Positions 17,894-26,322 of a stretch of 38,496 bases of DNA are shown here, piece after piece. How positions within the stretch are numbered: the stretch's first letter is position 1; each line of letters starts with the position of its first letter. Position numbers and translations under genes: made by a program. Source of the DNA: JAVJSD01 sp040219575 (GTDB lineage: Bacteria > Planctomycetota > Planctomycetia > Pirellulales > Pirellulaceae); assembly GCA_040219575.1 (NCBI GenBank), contig JAVJSD010000123.1, forward strand, positions 1 through 38,496. The letters run 5' to 3'. Under the pieces are notes generated by a model that was not told the DNA's origin, ran no database searches, and was given only the letters and a program-made list of their open reading frames with translations.

Positions 17894-18334
17894 GCTGTAG
17901 GGACCAAGATAGAAGTCCTTGCCACTGAGCGTGACGACGGCCTGTTCGCTGGCACGGTGCTTACGATACTTGGGACTTGGGAGGAGAAGTGGTGAGTGTC
18001 GGCATGGCGAACCCTCCGAGACAGGAGCCAAAACGGTATGTACCGTTTTGCGCTACGGATTACGGGCCGCACTGCCGACCACCGGCAGGTATCAAAGAGC
18101 TGGATTCGGCGTGACTTACGTCAAGTTGAGCGGGCCGAACCCTCTTCGAGCGTAACCGCGACGGGCGAACAGAGACAAGCCGATTGTCGCGCCGGCGTTG
18201 ACCGTTGGAGCGCGACCACGATCGGGTTAATGGTTCGCGCCTTATGGCCGGCGCCGTTCGGTACGCAACTGGCGACTAGCGAATTCGTGCACGGGGCGTC
18301 GGGTTACGGAGACCAGCAATCGTATTCCAGACAC
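17894..18334. other. Gene-poor intergenic region with a perfect palindrome
   Basis: No supported gene occurs in these 441 bases; open frames here have atypical composition. The main structure is a perfect 10-bp inverted repeat at 18029-18050, CAAAACGGTA-TG-TACCGTTTTG. It could be an operator for a dimeric regulator or a remnant repeat. No partner copy was found in the window. Confidence 0.55.
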
Positions 18335-18919
18335 TCAATCGAGAACGTCGCAGTCCGGAAGTGCGCGCTTGAGCCTACGAACTCCGTCTGACGTAATGTG
18401 CGTATTCCGTACGTTGAGCTCTTCGAGGGAAGTCAGCTTCTCGAGATGGGCGATGGCGCGGTCGGTGATCGGGATGCCTTCAAGCCTGAGGATGCGCAGC
18501 GCCGACAACGACCCGAGGATGCGCAAATCGTCATCTGCAACCTGTCGTTCGGCCAAGTAGACATAGCCGTCCGGGTCGTAGAGCATCGTCGGATTGCCCT
18601 TATCGGGCACGGGAGTAAACACGACGGACACGATGTCGTGGAATAGATCCTTGCCCAAGACCTCCCGTTCAGGAGCCAGCAGGCCTTCACGCACTTGTTC
18701 TCGGCTCGGTGCCTTGAATCCCCCGTCGATGTGATAGTCATAGGCGACCAAAGCGCCCAGGTCGCGAAGCTTGTCGGCGACCTGAGATTGCCGTCGAGCA
18801 TGCACCAAAACGATTACGAGCCAAGCTGCAGCAATGCCGAGCAGGATCAGCAACGTAAGAAGCGCCGCGAACATGCGCCGGCGACGTTTGCGGGTTGTTG
18901 GCGTTTCGCTGATCGGCAT
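18335..18919 (-). CDS. Membrane-anchored leucine-rich-repeat protein
   Basis: The product has 194 residues from ATG at 18919; a TTG three codons earlier is possible, and neither has a clear ribosome site. A basic stretch RKRRRR precedes one membrane helix (AALLTLLILLGIAAAWLVIV). The C-terminal third contains two or three LRR-like units (LRILGSLSALRILRLEGIPI, AHLEKLTSLEELNVRNTHIT, DGVRRLKRALP) of the cysteine-free class common in planctomycetes. The basic head lies inside, so the LRR part is exported. It is probably a small binding protein; its partner is unknown. Confidence 0.8.
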   Translation of the reverse strand: MPISETPTTRKRRRRMFAALLTLLILLGIAAAWLVIVLVHARRQSQVADKLRDLGALVAYDYHIDGGFKAPSREQVREGLLAPEREVLGKDLFHDIVSVVFTPVPDKGNPTMLYDPDGYVYLAERQVADDDLRILGSLSALRILRLEGIPITDRAIAHLEKLTSLEELNVRNTHITSDGVRRLKRALPDCDVLD

Positions 18920-19405
18920 CGGGGACAAAGAGGCAGCAGACTAAGATGATGTGGGGATCGATGCTCGATCAAGGGTCGAATGACGCTCAACGACGAGAGC
19001 AGCCGCCTCTCTCTTTACCTTTTCACGGACTTCTGCGTCCGACTTATCAAGTCACTTACTGAAATCTGACAACGTTCGTCCTCATTGTGCTGAAAAACAC
19101 TACGATCGAACATCCAACCACAACCCGACATACATAAGACAGGTCACCTCGCCGGAGCCTGTCACGATGCCAAAAAAACGCCCGCCCGACCTGACGCCGG
19201 TTCAGCGGCTTGAGCAAACTCCCGCCATTCTCGCAAGAGGCGTCGTACGCTACCAGCATCGCGCCCAGCGCAGCCAATCCCGCCCCTCGGAAAAATCGCC
19301 GGAACTCGCTACCGGAGGCCTTGAGGTTCCCGGCCGGCCGAGGCTCAGTGTGTCTCGGCGTATCGGTGGCTAAACGTTACCCGAGAACCAGAGAGGTTTC
19401 CCAGG
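18920..19405. other. Intergenic region upstream of the LRR gene, AT-richer
   Basis: I see no convincing gene in these 486 bases. A minus-strand frame from about 19375 to 19056 reads EFRRFFRGAGLAALGAML, superficially like a Tat signal, but it has no good start or homologous core. The region is less GC-rich (for example 19030-19150) than its flanks and leads into the DUF2924 remnant. Confidence 0.4.
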
Positions 19406-19536
19406 TCGCTCGACATTTATCGAGAAGTGGCCGCGCTGCGCAAGATGTCCACGGGCAGCTCTGTGAACGCTACGCCGAACTGTTCGGCGAGCCGGTTCGG
19501 ACCAGTCACAAGGTGGATTTGATACGAAAGATCCGT
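19406..19536 (+). pseudogene. Frameshifted, truncated DUF2924 gene remnant
   Basis: Two frames together give a DUF2924 N-terminus: SLDIYREVAALRKMSTG in the first frame, then QLCERYAELFGEPVRTSHK and VDLIRKI in a second frame. The switch is at about 19454-19456, where one C appears to be missing (GGGCAG in place of GGGCCAG). After 19536 the similarity stops abruptly in the tRNA terminator. DUF2924 proteins are small partners usually encoded beside serine recombinases in mobile elements of planctomycetes and proteobacteria. The intact protein would be about 140-170 residues, so most of the gene is lost. Confidence 0.75.
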
Positions 19537-19542
19537 TCCAAC

Positions 19543-19570
19543 GAAAAAACCCAGGCACGTTGCCTGGGTT
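19543..19570 (-). terminator. Intrinsic terminator of tRNA-fMet
   Basis: On the minus strand a perfect 10-bp stem AACCCAGGCA-ACG-TGCCTGGGTT runs into TTTTC, giving six T residues in all. It lies 48 bases downstream of the tRNA 3' end and is a clear Rho-independent terminator. Confidence 0.9.
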
Positions 19571-19617
19571 GGATTCTTTCACCCGGAGGGAGCGAGAGTT
19601 CGCTACCGGGATTCAAG

Positions 19618-19691
<74 letters not shown>

Positions 19692-19772
19692 TTATTGTTT
19701 CTGTATTCTAGTTCGTTATCGGTCAGCGTCGAGGGGGGGCATGAATTTCTGGTGAGGGGCCGGTCGATGCGA

Positions 19773-20339
19773 TTAGACGGCCGGCGTTGTGATCTGGACG
19801 ACAAGCAGACTCCCCGCCGTCGTCAAGGCCGATAGCGCCGCCAACAACGACAGCCGCCAGGCGGTCGCGTCGGGTTGCTGGCCAGCGGTGCGGCGCGCCG
19901 CCAGGATGGCGGCGCAGGCCAAGACAATGCTGAAAGGGCCGGCGACGAGGGTGACCGCGACCGTGCCGCCGAGTCCCGCCAGGTTGGCGGCGTTGACCGG
20001 GCCGGTGAAAAAGCACCAGGCCGCCAAGGCGACCAGCGGCGCCTGCGCCAGCGGAAACCACCAACCCCGTGGCGAAAGTCGCTGGGGGGATCGACGGGCG
20101 AGCAGCGCGAGACGTGCGTGGCAGGCCGCCGCGGCGGCCAGGTACACGATCGCCGTCGTCCACACGGCCCAGGCCAACGGCGGCGGTGCGAGTCCGGTCG
20201 AGGCGGGCGGATACGGTGGGTTCACCACCACGTAAAGCGCCGCCAGCAGGACCAGCGGCGACCACATCAAGTGGGCCGTCGCGATCAGCTTCCGCGCCGA
20301 TTCCGCCTGTCGGTCTGCCAAGGTCATTCGGTGTTGCAC
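19773..20339 (-). CDS. Multi-pass membrane protein of unknown function, 188 aa
   Basis: About five hydrophobic helices are visible (LIATAHLMWSPLVLLAALYV, LAWAVWTTAIVYLAAAAAC, FPLAQAPLVALAAWCFF, VAVTLVAGPFSIVLACAAIL, LSLLAALSALTTAGSLLVVQ). The start is either GTG at 20339 or ATG at 20327; neither has a well-spaced ribosome site (AGGAGG lies about 19 bases before the GTG). It diverges from the lipoprotein gene. Ala, Leu and Val dominate and there are no charged motifs within the helices, so no transporter or enzyme family can be named. Confidence 0.7.
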   Translation of the reverse strand: MQHRMTLADRQAESARKLIATAHLMWSPLVLLAALYVVVNPPYPPASTGLAPPPLAWAVWTTAIVYLAAAAACHARLALLARRSPQRLSPRGWWFPLAQAPLVALAAWCFFTGPVNAANLAGLGGTVAVTLVAGPFSIVLACAAILAARRTAGQQPDATAWRLSLLAALSALTTAGSLLVVQITTPAV

Positions 20340-20467
20340 GATGGAGGGGGCAATACGGCCTCCTGGATGCGAATCGCAGCGCCATTCGCCCGGCGACGCG
20401 CACGATTCGGCCTGACAAAGTAGAATGAAACTTTAACGACGAACAGGGCCGGTCGAAAGCGCAAAGC

Positions 20468-22069
20468 ATGGTGAACTTCGCAATCGAACCGAGGAACGCG
20501 ACGAATACTCCGCAACGGCCTCTCGTCCCACTCCTGGTCGTGGGACTCGCGCTGACGGCCTCGCTGGCCGGTTGCGGAGGGTCGCCCGAGTCGCCGGCCA
20601 ACGCCGGACCTCGTCCCAACCCGCCCGGCGACGTGGCGGCGAACCGCCGGGAATCTCAGCCGCGTCCGAGCGCGCCCCCTTCCACTGCACCGCCCCGCCA
20701 GGATCCTTCGCCGCGTGTCCCGCGGCAAGACGTTTCGCCGCCGGCCCAGGCCGACGTTCCGCCTGGCGATCGGCCGGCTGCCGCGGACCAGCCGCCTCCG
20801 CGATCGCTCGGCGATTTGCTCGAGGGGCCGATCGACATGCCGCGACTGCCGGTCGACGAACAAAAGGCCGCCCGGTTGGGGATTCGCAAGCTCTCGGGAA
20901 AGCACCTCACGCTCTACACCGATCTGCCGGCCGGCGCCGAAATCGAGTCGCTGCCGCGCGTCTTCGATCTGGCCGCGCCGCAGTGGTGCGAATACTTCGA
21001 GATCGATCCGGCGAAAATCGACGGCTGGCGGATCACCGGGTTCGTAATGGGCGACAAGGAGAAGTTTCGCGAGGCCGGGCTGTTGCCCGACTACCTGCCG
21101 GAATTCCGCCACGGATTCGCCTACGGGATGGAAGTCTGGGTGAACGAGCAGCCCAGCGACTACTACCGTCGTCACCTGCTATTGCACGAGGGAACGCACG
21201 CTTTCATGCAGCACCAATTGGGTGCGGTGGGTCCGCCGTGGTACGCCGAGGGGATGGCGGAGCTGTTGGCCACGCATCGTTGGCGAGACGGAAAGCTGAC
21301 GCTCAGCACCATGCCGCGAGACAAGAAGGAAACGCCCGATTGGGGGCGAATCAAGATCATCCGCGACGGCTTCGCGGCGAAGCGGGCGTTGACGCTGGAG
21401 AAGGTGATGGCGTATGGCCCGCAGGCGCACCTCGAGACCGAGCCCTATGGCTGGTGCTGGGGCGTGGCGGCGATGCTCGACGGAACGCCGTCGTATCGCC
21501 CTGCATTTCGCGACATGCGCAAGCACGTGAAACTGGGAGGCGACGTCTTCAACCGGCGCCTGCGCGAGGCGCTGGGAGAGCAGTGGGAACGAGCGATCGA
21601 GCAATGGCAGTTGTTCGCGGCCGAGGCCGAGTATGGGTACGACCTGGCCCGGGCCGAGGTGACGCGTGCGCCGTCGGCGCCGTTGACGGGGGCCGCCACG
21701 TCCACCGTGAAGGCGGATCGGGGCTGGCAGTCGAGCGGGGTCCGCGTCGAGGCGGGCCGGACGTATCGGCTGACGGCGAGCGGTCGCTTTCAAGTGGGCG
21801 ATCAGCCGAAACCCTGGTGGTGCGAACCAAACGGCGTAACGATCGAATACTATGCCGACCGTCCGCTGGGCATGCTGCTGTGCGCGGTGCGCGACGACGA
21901 GCAACTGCTGACCGGCAAGTCGCCGCTGTTGGACGGGCGATCAGTGGGGCTGGGCGGCGACGTGGTGTTTCCCACGAGCGGCACGCTCTACTTCCGCATC
22001 AACGAATCGCCGGCGGCGCTGTCCGACAATCAGGGCGAACTGTCGGTGCGGATCGAGGCCGCACCGTAA
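20468..22069 (+). CDS. Lipoprotein with gluzincin metalloprotease-like domain and LecA-like C-terminal domain
   Basis: The product has 533 residues. The lipobox LAGC (Cys36) indicates export and lipidation. A long Pro-rich linker (about 40-112) follows. The central domain carries HLLLHEGTHAFMQHQ, with the HExxH zinc motif at 240-244, and downstream WYAEGMAELLATH, where Glu261 is the likely third ligand. This is the layout of DUF1570/gluzincin-type peptidases. Residues about 415-533 form a beta domain (GWQSSGVRVEAGRTYRLTAS; GGDVVFPTSGTLYFRINESP) like LecA/PA-IL galactose-binding sandwiches. It is probably a cell-surface protease or binding protein; peptidase activity is inferred from the motif. 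Confidence 0.82.
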   Translation: MVNFAIEPRNATNTPQRPLVPLLVVGLALTASLAGCGGSPESPANAGPRPNPPGDVAANRRESQPRPSAPPSTAPPRQDPSPRVPRQDVSPPAQADVPPGDRPAAADQPPPRSLGDLLEGPIDMPRLPVDEQKAARLGIRKLSGKHLTLYTDLPAGAEIESLPRVFDLAAPQWCEYFEIDPAKIDGWRITGFVMGDKEKFREAGLLPDYLPEFRHGFAYGMEVWVNEQPSDYYRRHLLLHEGTHAFMQHQLGAVGPPWYAEGMAELLATHRWRDGKLTLSTMPRDKKETPDWGRIKIIRDGFAAKRALTLEKVMAYGPQAHLETEPYGWCWGVAAMLDGTPSYRPAFRDMRKHVKLGGDVFNRRLREALGEQWERAIEQWQLFAAEAEYGYDLARAEVTRAPSAPLTGAATSTVKADRGWQSSGVRVEAGRTYRLTASGRFQVGDQPKPWWCEPNGVTIEYYADRPLGMLLCAVRDDEQLLTGKSPLLDGRSVGLGGDVVFPTSGTLYFRINESPAALSDNQGELSVRIEAAP

Positions 22070-22102
22070 GCGACTGAATACGAACAGAACGAACGTATCG
22101 CC

Positions 22103-22168
22103 GTCGCGTAACTCGCCAGGGTTGCGAAGCTTCATGCTCGATTCCGGAAGTCTGGCGACTTCCGCTAC
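22103..22168. repeat. REP-pair (BIME-like) element, copy 5
   Basis: The element is 66 bp, between two convergent genes. The left unit (22103-22125) is GTCGCGTAACTCGCCAG then GGTTGC. The spacer is 20 bases. The right unit (22146-22168) is GGAAGTC-TGGC-GACTTCC ending GCTAC. Like copy 1 it has the GCCA/TGGC loop pair instead of GTGA/TCAC. Confidence 0.8.
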
Positions 22169-22186
22169 GGGCATGGGGAATTAGGG

Positions 22187-23185
22187 CTAGTCGCCCGCCT
22201 CTCGGTTCTTCGGCGGCATCCGCAGGCTGACGGTCATGTCGCCCTTGAGCGACATGGTCGATTCGTCGGCTTCTTCGTCCAGGGGCTCCGCGTCGTCGTC
22301 CTCGGCGCGGTCCGCCAGTTCGATCCGTCGGTGGAGCAGCACCGCGCCGACGACGGCCGTGGTGAGGAACAACGCGCCGAAGATCGGAATGAATTCGAGG
22401 AAGAAAACGGCGGCGCCGAGGCCGAGGGTGTGCTCCAGATGGCGGCGTCCGAATTGGAATTGATCCAGGCGCCGCGTTCCGCGGAGGGCCAACGGAAGCC
22501 CCAGGTAGTCGATGCCCAGCAGGAAGAACGTGAAGCCGGTGCTGCCCAACAGCGCAACGGCGCTGCCGGCGATCGGCACGAAATTCAACAGCAAGAACAG
22601 AATGTTGGCGGTCACCAACAGGGCCAGGTGCAAGGCGGTGTCGACGACTTCGTAAACGAAGGAGATGCTCTGCAAGGGTTGGCTCGGCGCACCCAGCTTG
22701 TTTTCGACTTCCTCGGCGAGCTTTCCGTAAAAGTACCCGCACAGAACGCCGGTCAGGAACTTCCACGTCAACACGGCCGCTCCGCCGCACACGATCAGCA
22801 GCACGACCGCCGCGGCGATCTCCGCGGCCACCGCCAGCCACCACTGCCAGCCGGAAAGGCCGCCGGTCGACCAGGGATGGACCACCGTGAAGAACCACGC
22901 CACCATCGAGGCCAGCATCGCCAACACCAGAACCGTGATCAGCAGGTTGACGAGCGTGGGCAGGATCGCGTAGCGCCACAGGGCGCGATGGCGATTGAGA
23001 AACTGCAAGCCACTGTAGGGAGCGGTCAATCCATCACGAAAACGCGCGGCCCGACTCGCCCCAAGCGGCGCGGAAAGGAACTCCCGGGGGTCGTTGGCGG
23101 GGGCGTTCGACAAGGCGTCGGCGATCGGCTGTCGGGGAAGGCGGCAGCGGAATTCGAGCAGACGGCGCGCCGCCGCCCGGCACAA
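22187..23185 (-). CDS. EI24/CysZ-like integral membrane protein
   Basis: The core carries the EI24-type start GLTAPYSGLQFLNRHRALWR followed by helices (LPTLVNLLITVLVLAML; LAVAAEIAAAVVLLIVCGG; LVTANILFLLLNFVPIAGS; LGAAVFFLEFIPIFGALFLT) and SFVYEVVDTALHLALL. The C-terminus is acidic and cytoplasmic (DRAEDDDAEPLDEEADE). Bacterial relatives include CysZ sulfate permeases, but this assignment is only at superfamily level. The start is uncertain: the open frame extends through the porin terminator, so a downstream start is needed. TTG at 23185 with GGGGGAA upstream is chosen; TTG at 23113 or 23029 is possible. Confidence 0.75.
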   Translation of the reverse strand: MCRAAARRLLEFRCRLPRQPIADALSNAPANDPREFLSAPLGASRAARFRDGLTAPYSGLQFLNRHRALWRYAILPTLVNLLITVLVLAMLASMVAWFFTVVHPWSTGGLSGWQWWLAVAAEIAAAVVLLIVCGGAAVLTWKFLTGVLCGYFYGKLAEEVENKLGAPSQPLQSISFVYEVVDTALHLALLVTANILFLLLNFVPIAGSAVALLGSTGFTFFLLGIDYLGLPLALRGTRRLDQFQFGRRHLEHTLGLGAAVFFLEFIPIFGALFLTTAVVGAVLLHRRIELADRAEDDDAEPLDEEADESTMSLKGDMTVSLRMPPKNREAGD

Positions 23186-23278
23186 TGTAAGGTTCCCCCA
23201 ATTTAGCGACGAGGCGAGGAAGCGCGAATGGGCGAACCGACGTGAATCGCCGCGACGATCGGCGTTTACCCGGCTGAT

Positions 23279-23313
23279 AAAAAAAACCTGCCGCCCGCGC
23301 GATGAGCGTGGGC
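23279..23313 (-). terminator. Intrinsic terminator of the porin gene
   Basis: On the minus strand a 10-bp GC stem, CCTGCCGCCC and GGGCGGCAGG, with a 13-base loop is followed by eight T residues. It lies 41 bases after the porin stop. Confidence 0.9.
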
Positions 23314-23353
23314 GGCAGGCGAGGCGGTTTTGCAAGGAATTCGCTGGCGACGG

Positions 23354-24784
23354 CTACCAGGTGACAATGCCGTCGATGGCGGCGGTGAACTGGCTGTTGT
23401 TGCGGCCGACGCCGCCGGCGTCGTTGAAGGGGCTGCCGATGCCGGCGTTCGGGTCGAACCAGTCCCACCGCATTTCGGGACGGACGACCAGGTTCGAAAA
23501 CGGCCGCCAATTGGCGCCCATGGTGATCTCGAAGAAGTCGCCGGCGAAGGGGCCCGTGGCCGGGTTGGCGTTGCCGACCGCCGCCACGCGGGCGCCGTCG
23601 TCGTCGCGGAACCACTCCATGCGGCCGCCGACCTGCCACGCGTCGCTGAGCGTGTAGAACAGGTACTGGTTGATGCCGTACCACTCGGCGTCGAGTCCTG
23701 CCGTCGTCTGGCTGCCGCCGATCTGACGCCCGATGTCGCACTGCCCGACCCATTGCAGGTTATCGGTCAGGTTCAGCGAGGCGACGTTGCTGAAGATGGT
23801 CCGCTGCTGGTAGGCGCCCGATCCGCCGTTGTTCTCGTTGCCGATCGACATCGTCGAGGTGAACGACACGAGATCGTCGAGGCCGCTCCACGAGGCGCCG
23901 CCGATGTACGAACCGCGGTTCGTGAAGGCGGGGGCCAGATTGCTGACGTTGAAGATGTCCCAACCGTAGTGAATGCCGTTGTACAAGGTGATGTTGTCGG
24001 CCAACTGGTACATCGTCAGCGCGCCGGTATGCGTGAACGGCTCGCCGTACTGCATCGTGTAGGCGTGCGAGTAGAAGAAGTTGTCGGGGGCGGTGACGAC
24101 TTCATACCCGATGATCGTGTACCAATGGCCGATGCGGATCGTGAGGTCGTTGACCGCCAGGTCGGCGTAGAACTGCGGGAACGCCAACTGGTAGAAGCGT
24201 TGACCGGCGTTCAGACCGCCCGTGCCGTTCTGATCCAACTCCAGGCCCGCCGCCTGCGTGAAGCGGGAGTCGGTGCCGTAGATGAAGTCCATCCGGCCGC
24301 CGATGTCGAACAGGTTTTCGCTGGTGTCGGTCTGGCGCTCCAAGACGAAGTACGCCTGATTCATCTGGAACTCGTCGTCCCGATCGTTGAACGACAACGT
24401 GCCGTTGTAGCGGCTTTGCGGCTCCCAGGCGTTGTAGGTGTAGCCGCCGTTGAGCCAGCCGCTGAAGGTGAACAGCGGCGGCGGGCAGCAACCGCCGCAT
24501 CCGCCACCGCAGGCGGGCGCCGCGCATCCGGGCGCCGCGCAACCGGGCGCCGCGCAACCGAGCGCCGCGCAACCCGACATCGAGTCGACGGGAGGAATCA
24601 CCAGGTCGCTCGGCGAGGGCTGGGCCGCGATCGGGGGCGGGGGCGGCTCCTGGGCGTAGTAGTCGTTGTACGTGAAGTCGGCCAGACGTATTGACGACGG
24701 TTGACGAATCTCTTGCCCCTGCGCCTGGGCGGCGAACGTCGCGCCGGCCAACGCGAGGGCGAAGGTGAACCTGAAGTGTCTCAT
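23354..24784 (-). CDS. Outer-membrane beta-barrel porin (BBP2/OmpL-like) with Cys-rich N-terminal segment
   Basis: The product has 476 residues. ATG at 24784, with GGGAGA upstream, opens a signal peptide (RHFRFTFALALAGATFAAQA). After a Pro-rich stretch comes a Cys-rich segment made of GCAAP repeats, ACGGGCGGCCPP included, with eight cysteines in about 30 residues. The rest (about 100-476) is an alternating-strand barrel with many aromatics (FQMNQAYFVLERQTD, IGHWYTIIGYEVVTAPDNFF, WQVGGRMEWFRDDD, RPEMRWDWFDPNAGIG) and a final aromatic Trp, as expected of a BBP2-type porin. Its own terminator follows. It probably forms a general diffusion pore. Confidence 0.9.
   Translation of the reverse strand: MRHFRFTFALALAGATFAAQAQGQEIRQPSSIRLADFTYNDYYAQEPPPPPIAAQPSPSDLVIPPVDSMSGCAALGCAAPGCAAPGCAAPACGGGCGGCCPPPLFTFSGWLNGGYTYNAWEPQSRYNGTLSFNDRDDEFQMNQAYFVLERQTDTSENLFDIGGRMDFIYGTDSRFTQAAGLELDQNGTGGLNAGQRFYQLAFPQFYADLAVNDLTIRIGHWYTIIGYEVVTAPDNFFYSHAYTMQYGEPFTHTGALTMYQLADNITLYNGIHYGWDIFNVSNLAPAFTNRGSYIGGASWSGLDDLVSFTSTMSIGNENNGGSGAYQQRTIFSNVASLNLTDNLQWVGQCDIGRQIGGSQTTAGLDAEWYGINQYLFYTLSDAWQVGGRMEWFRDDDGARVAAVGNANPATGPFAGDFFEITMGANWRPFSNLVVRPEMRWDWFDPNAGIGSPFNDAGGVGRNNSQFTAAIDGIVTW
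24522..24581. repeat. 15-bp tandem repeat in the porin gene
   Basis: Three near-identical 15-bp units and a diverged fourth, of the form GCGCAACCGGGCGCC, encode the GCAAP repeats. Unit length keeps the frame, so copy number can vary without truncation. Confidence 0.85.
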
Positions 24785-25139
24785 GGCGGATCTCCCAATC
24801 CTTGAGAATGGTGGCGAGCACTCCGTGCACGCGCTGCGAAAGCGCCGTACCGCGGGCGAAGGAACGTGTTGGAGAGCGTTTGGGCAGGGTGGATGGTGGG
24901 CGGGAAACAGGGTGCGACTCTCCGCGCAATTGCTTCCTACTTGCTGTATCGGCGAGGCGCAGAAACGCAATTCACACGAATGTACAGGTCACAGCGCCGC
25001 GCGGCTCAGGCGTCGGTGCGATTGGGAAAAGCGTGACGGTCGTGCCGAAAGCAGGCCGAAATTCGCCTGCGACGAAACGTCGGGCGGGGCGGGTGGAGCG
25101 ATGCGGCGTCGACGGCGCCGCGCGGGGCGAATGCTTTGC
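24785..25139. other. Intergenic region upstream of the porin gene
   Basis: These 355 bases, between the ftsY stop and the porin start on the same strand, hold no supported gene. The region should contain the porin promoter. I see no strong terminator after ftsY; short stems such as GCGCT-GCGA-AGCGC are too weak to call. Confidence 0.5.
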
Positions 25140-26171
25140 TCAGGCCGGCGCGCTGAACAGCGCGTCGACGTAACGGTCAACATCGAACGAAAGCAGATCT
25201 TCGGCCTTCTCCCCCACACCGATAAACTTTACCGGAAGGTCAAAGTGCTTGCGAATCGGAATCGCCACGCCCCCCTTGGCCGTGCCGTCGAGTTTGGCCA
25301 GGACGATGCCGGTGCAGTGCGCCGCATCGGAGAACCCCTTGGCCTGGCTGATGCCGTTCTGCCCCGCCGTGGCGTCGAGCACCAGCAGCACCTCGTGGGG
25401 AGCGTCGGGAATCAGCTTGCCGACCACCCGGTGAATCTTCTCGAGTTGCTGCATCAGGTTGACCTGCGTCTGCAACCGGCCGGCCGTGTCGAGAATGCAG
25501 ACGTCCGCCTCGCTCTCCAACGCCCGCGCCACCGCCCGATGCGCGACGCTGGCCGGATCGCTGCCTTGTTCTCCTTTGACGATTTCGGTCCCGATCCGTT
25601 CGGACCAGATCGTCAGTTGGGCCACCGCCGCGGCGCGAAACGTGTCGCCGGCGCCGAGCACCACGCGCTTGCCCTCGTTCTTGAATCGCGTGGCCAGTTT
25701 GGCGATGGAGGTCGTCTTGCCCGAGCCGTTCACACCCACGACCATCACCACGGTCGGCCCCGAATCGACAAAGTGAATCGGCTCGACCTCTTGCGCCATG
25801 ATGCCGCGAATGGTCTCTTTGACCACGGCCAGCACCTCGTCCATCGTCACCACGCGGCCGCGGAAGTCGGCCTTCACCCGGTCGCGAATCTCTCCCGCCG
25901 GCCCCGCCCCCATGTCGGTCCGCACCAGGATGGCGAACAACTCGCTGAGGAACTCGTCGTCGACGAGTCGGCCTTCCTTACGGAACAGGTCGCGAATGTC
26001 GGTGTTGAGCAGGTCGGCGGTGCGCCGCAGCCCCTGCCGCAGACGCGAGAAGAAGCCTCCCTGCTGCGGTTCGGCCTCGGACGGGGACGACGCCGGAGCA
26101 TCCGGCTCGGCCGACGCTTCCGCCGCCGATTCCTCGCCTGGTTTCGTCTTGAAGCGATCAAAGATCCCCAT
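25140..26171 (-). CDS. ftsY: Signal recognition particle receptor FtsY
   Basis: The product has 343 residues. FtsY is the membrane-associated GTPase that docks SRP-ribosome complexes. The NG domain shows G1 GVNGSGKTT (146-154), the insertion-box region DTFRAAA (176-182), G3 DTAGRL (228-233) and G4 AKLDGTAKGG (292-301), where the usual TKLD is AKLD. The N-terminal A region is short and acidic (PGEESAAEASAEPDAPAS) and begins MGIFDRFK, a likely membrane-contact helix. ATG at 26171 with TAGGAGA upstream fits; the open frame 41 codons longer is not family-like. It follows the toxin-antitoxin pair. Confidence 0.97.
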   Translation of the reverse strand: MGIFDRFKTKPGEESAAEASAEPDAPASSPSEAEPQQGGFFSRLRQGLRRTADLLNTDIRDLFRKEGRLVDDEFLSELFAILVRTDMGAGPAGEIRDRVKADFRGRVVTMDEVLAVVKETIRGIMAQEVEPIHFVDSGPTVVMVVGVNGSGKTTSIAKLATRFKNEGKRVVLGAGDTFRAAAVAQLTIWSERIGTEIVKGEQGSDPASVAHRAVARALESEADVCILDTAGRLQTQVNLMQQLEKIHRVVGKLIPDAPHEVLLVLDATAGQNGISQAKGFSDAAHCTGIVLAKLDGTAKGGVAIPIRKHFDLPVKFIGVGEKAEDLLSFDVDRYVDALFSAPA

Positions 26172-26322
26172 GTCTCTCCTACATTGCGACAAAAGGGAGG
26201 AAGTGCAGACAGCAAGCAACGGCCGCCCAGCAGGGCCATTCCTGCGCCATTCTAACGGCTCACTGGGGAATCGTCCTAGCGGGGGCCGTGTCATCGAAAG
26301 TGGCTGCCTCGGGGCGAACGAT

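Noticed and set aside
17996..18391. 131-codon plus-strand frame in the 17.9-18.3 kb gap
   Set aside because: It has no ribosome site, no hydrophobic core or motif, contains the 22-bp palindrome and runs antisense into the LRR gene.
19056..19375. Minus-strand frame with a Tat-like string FRRFFRGAGLAALGA
   Set aside because: There is no start codon before the string with a ribosome site and the remainder is not protein-like. It may be chance or a decayed fragment.
24522..24581. Short regularly spaced repeats considered as a CRISPR array
   Set aside because: The units are contiguous 15-mers without spacers and lie in frame inside the porin gene.
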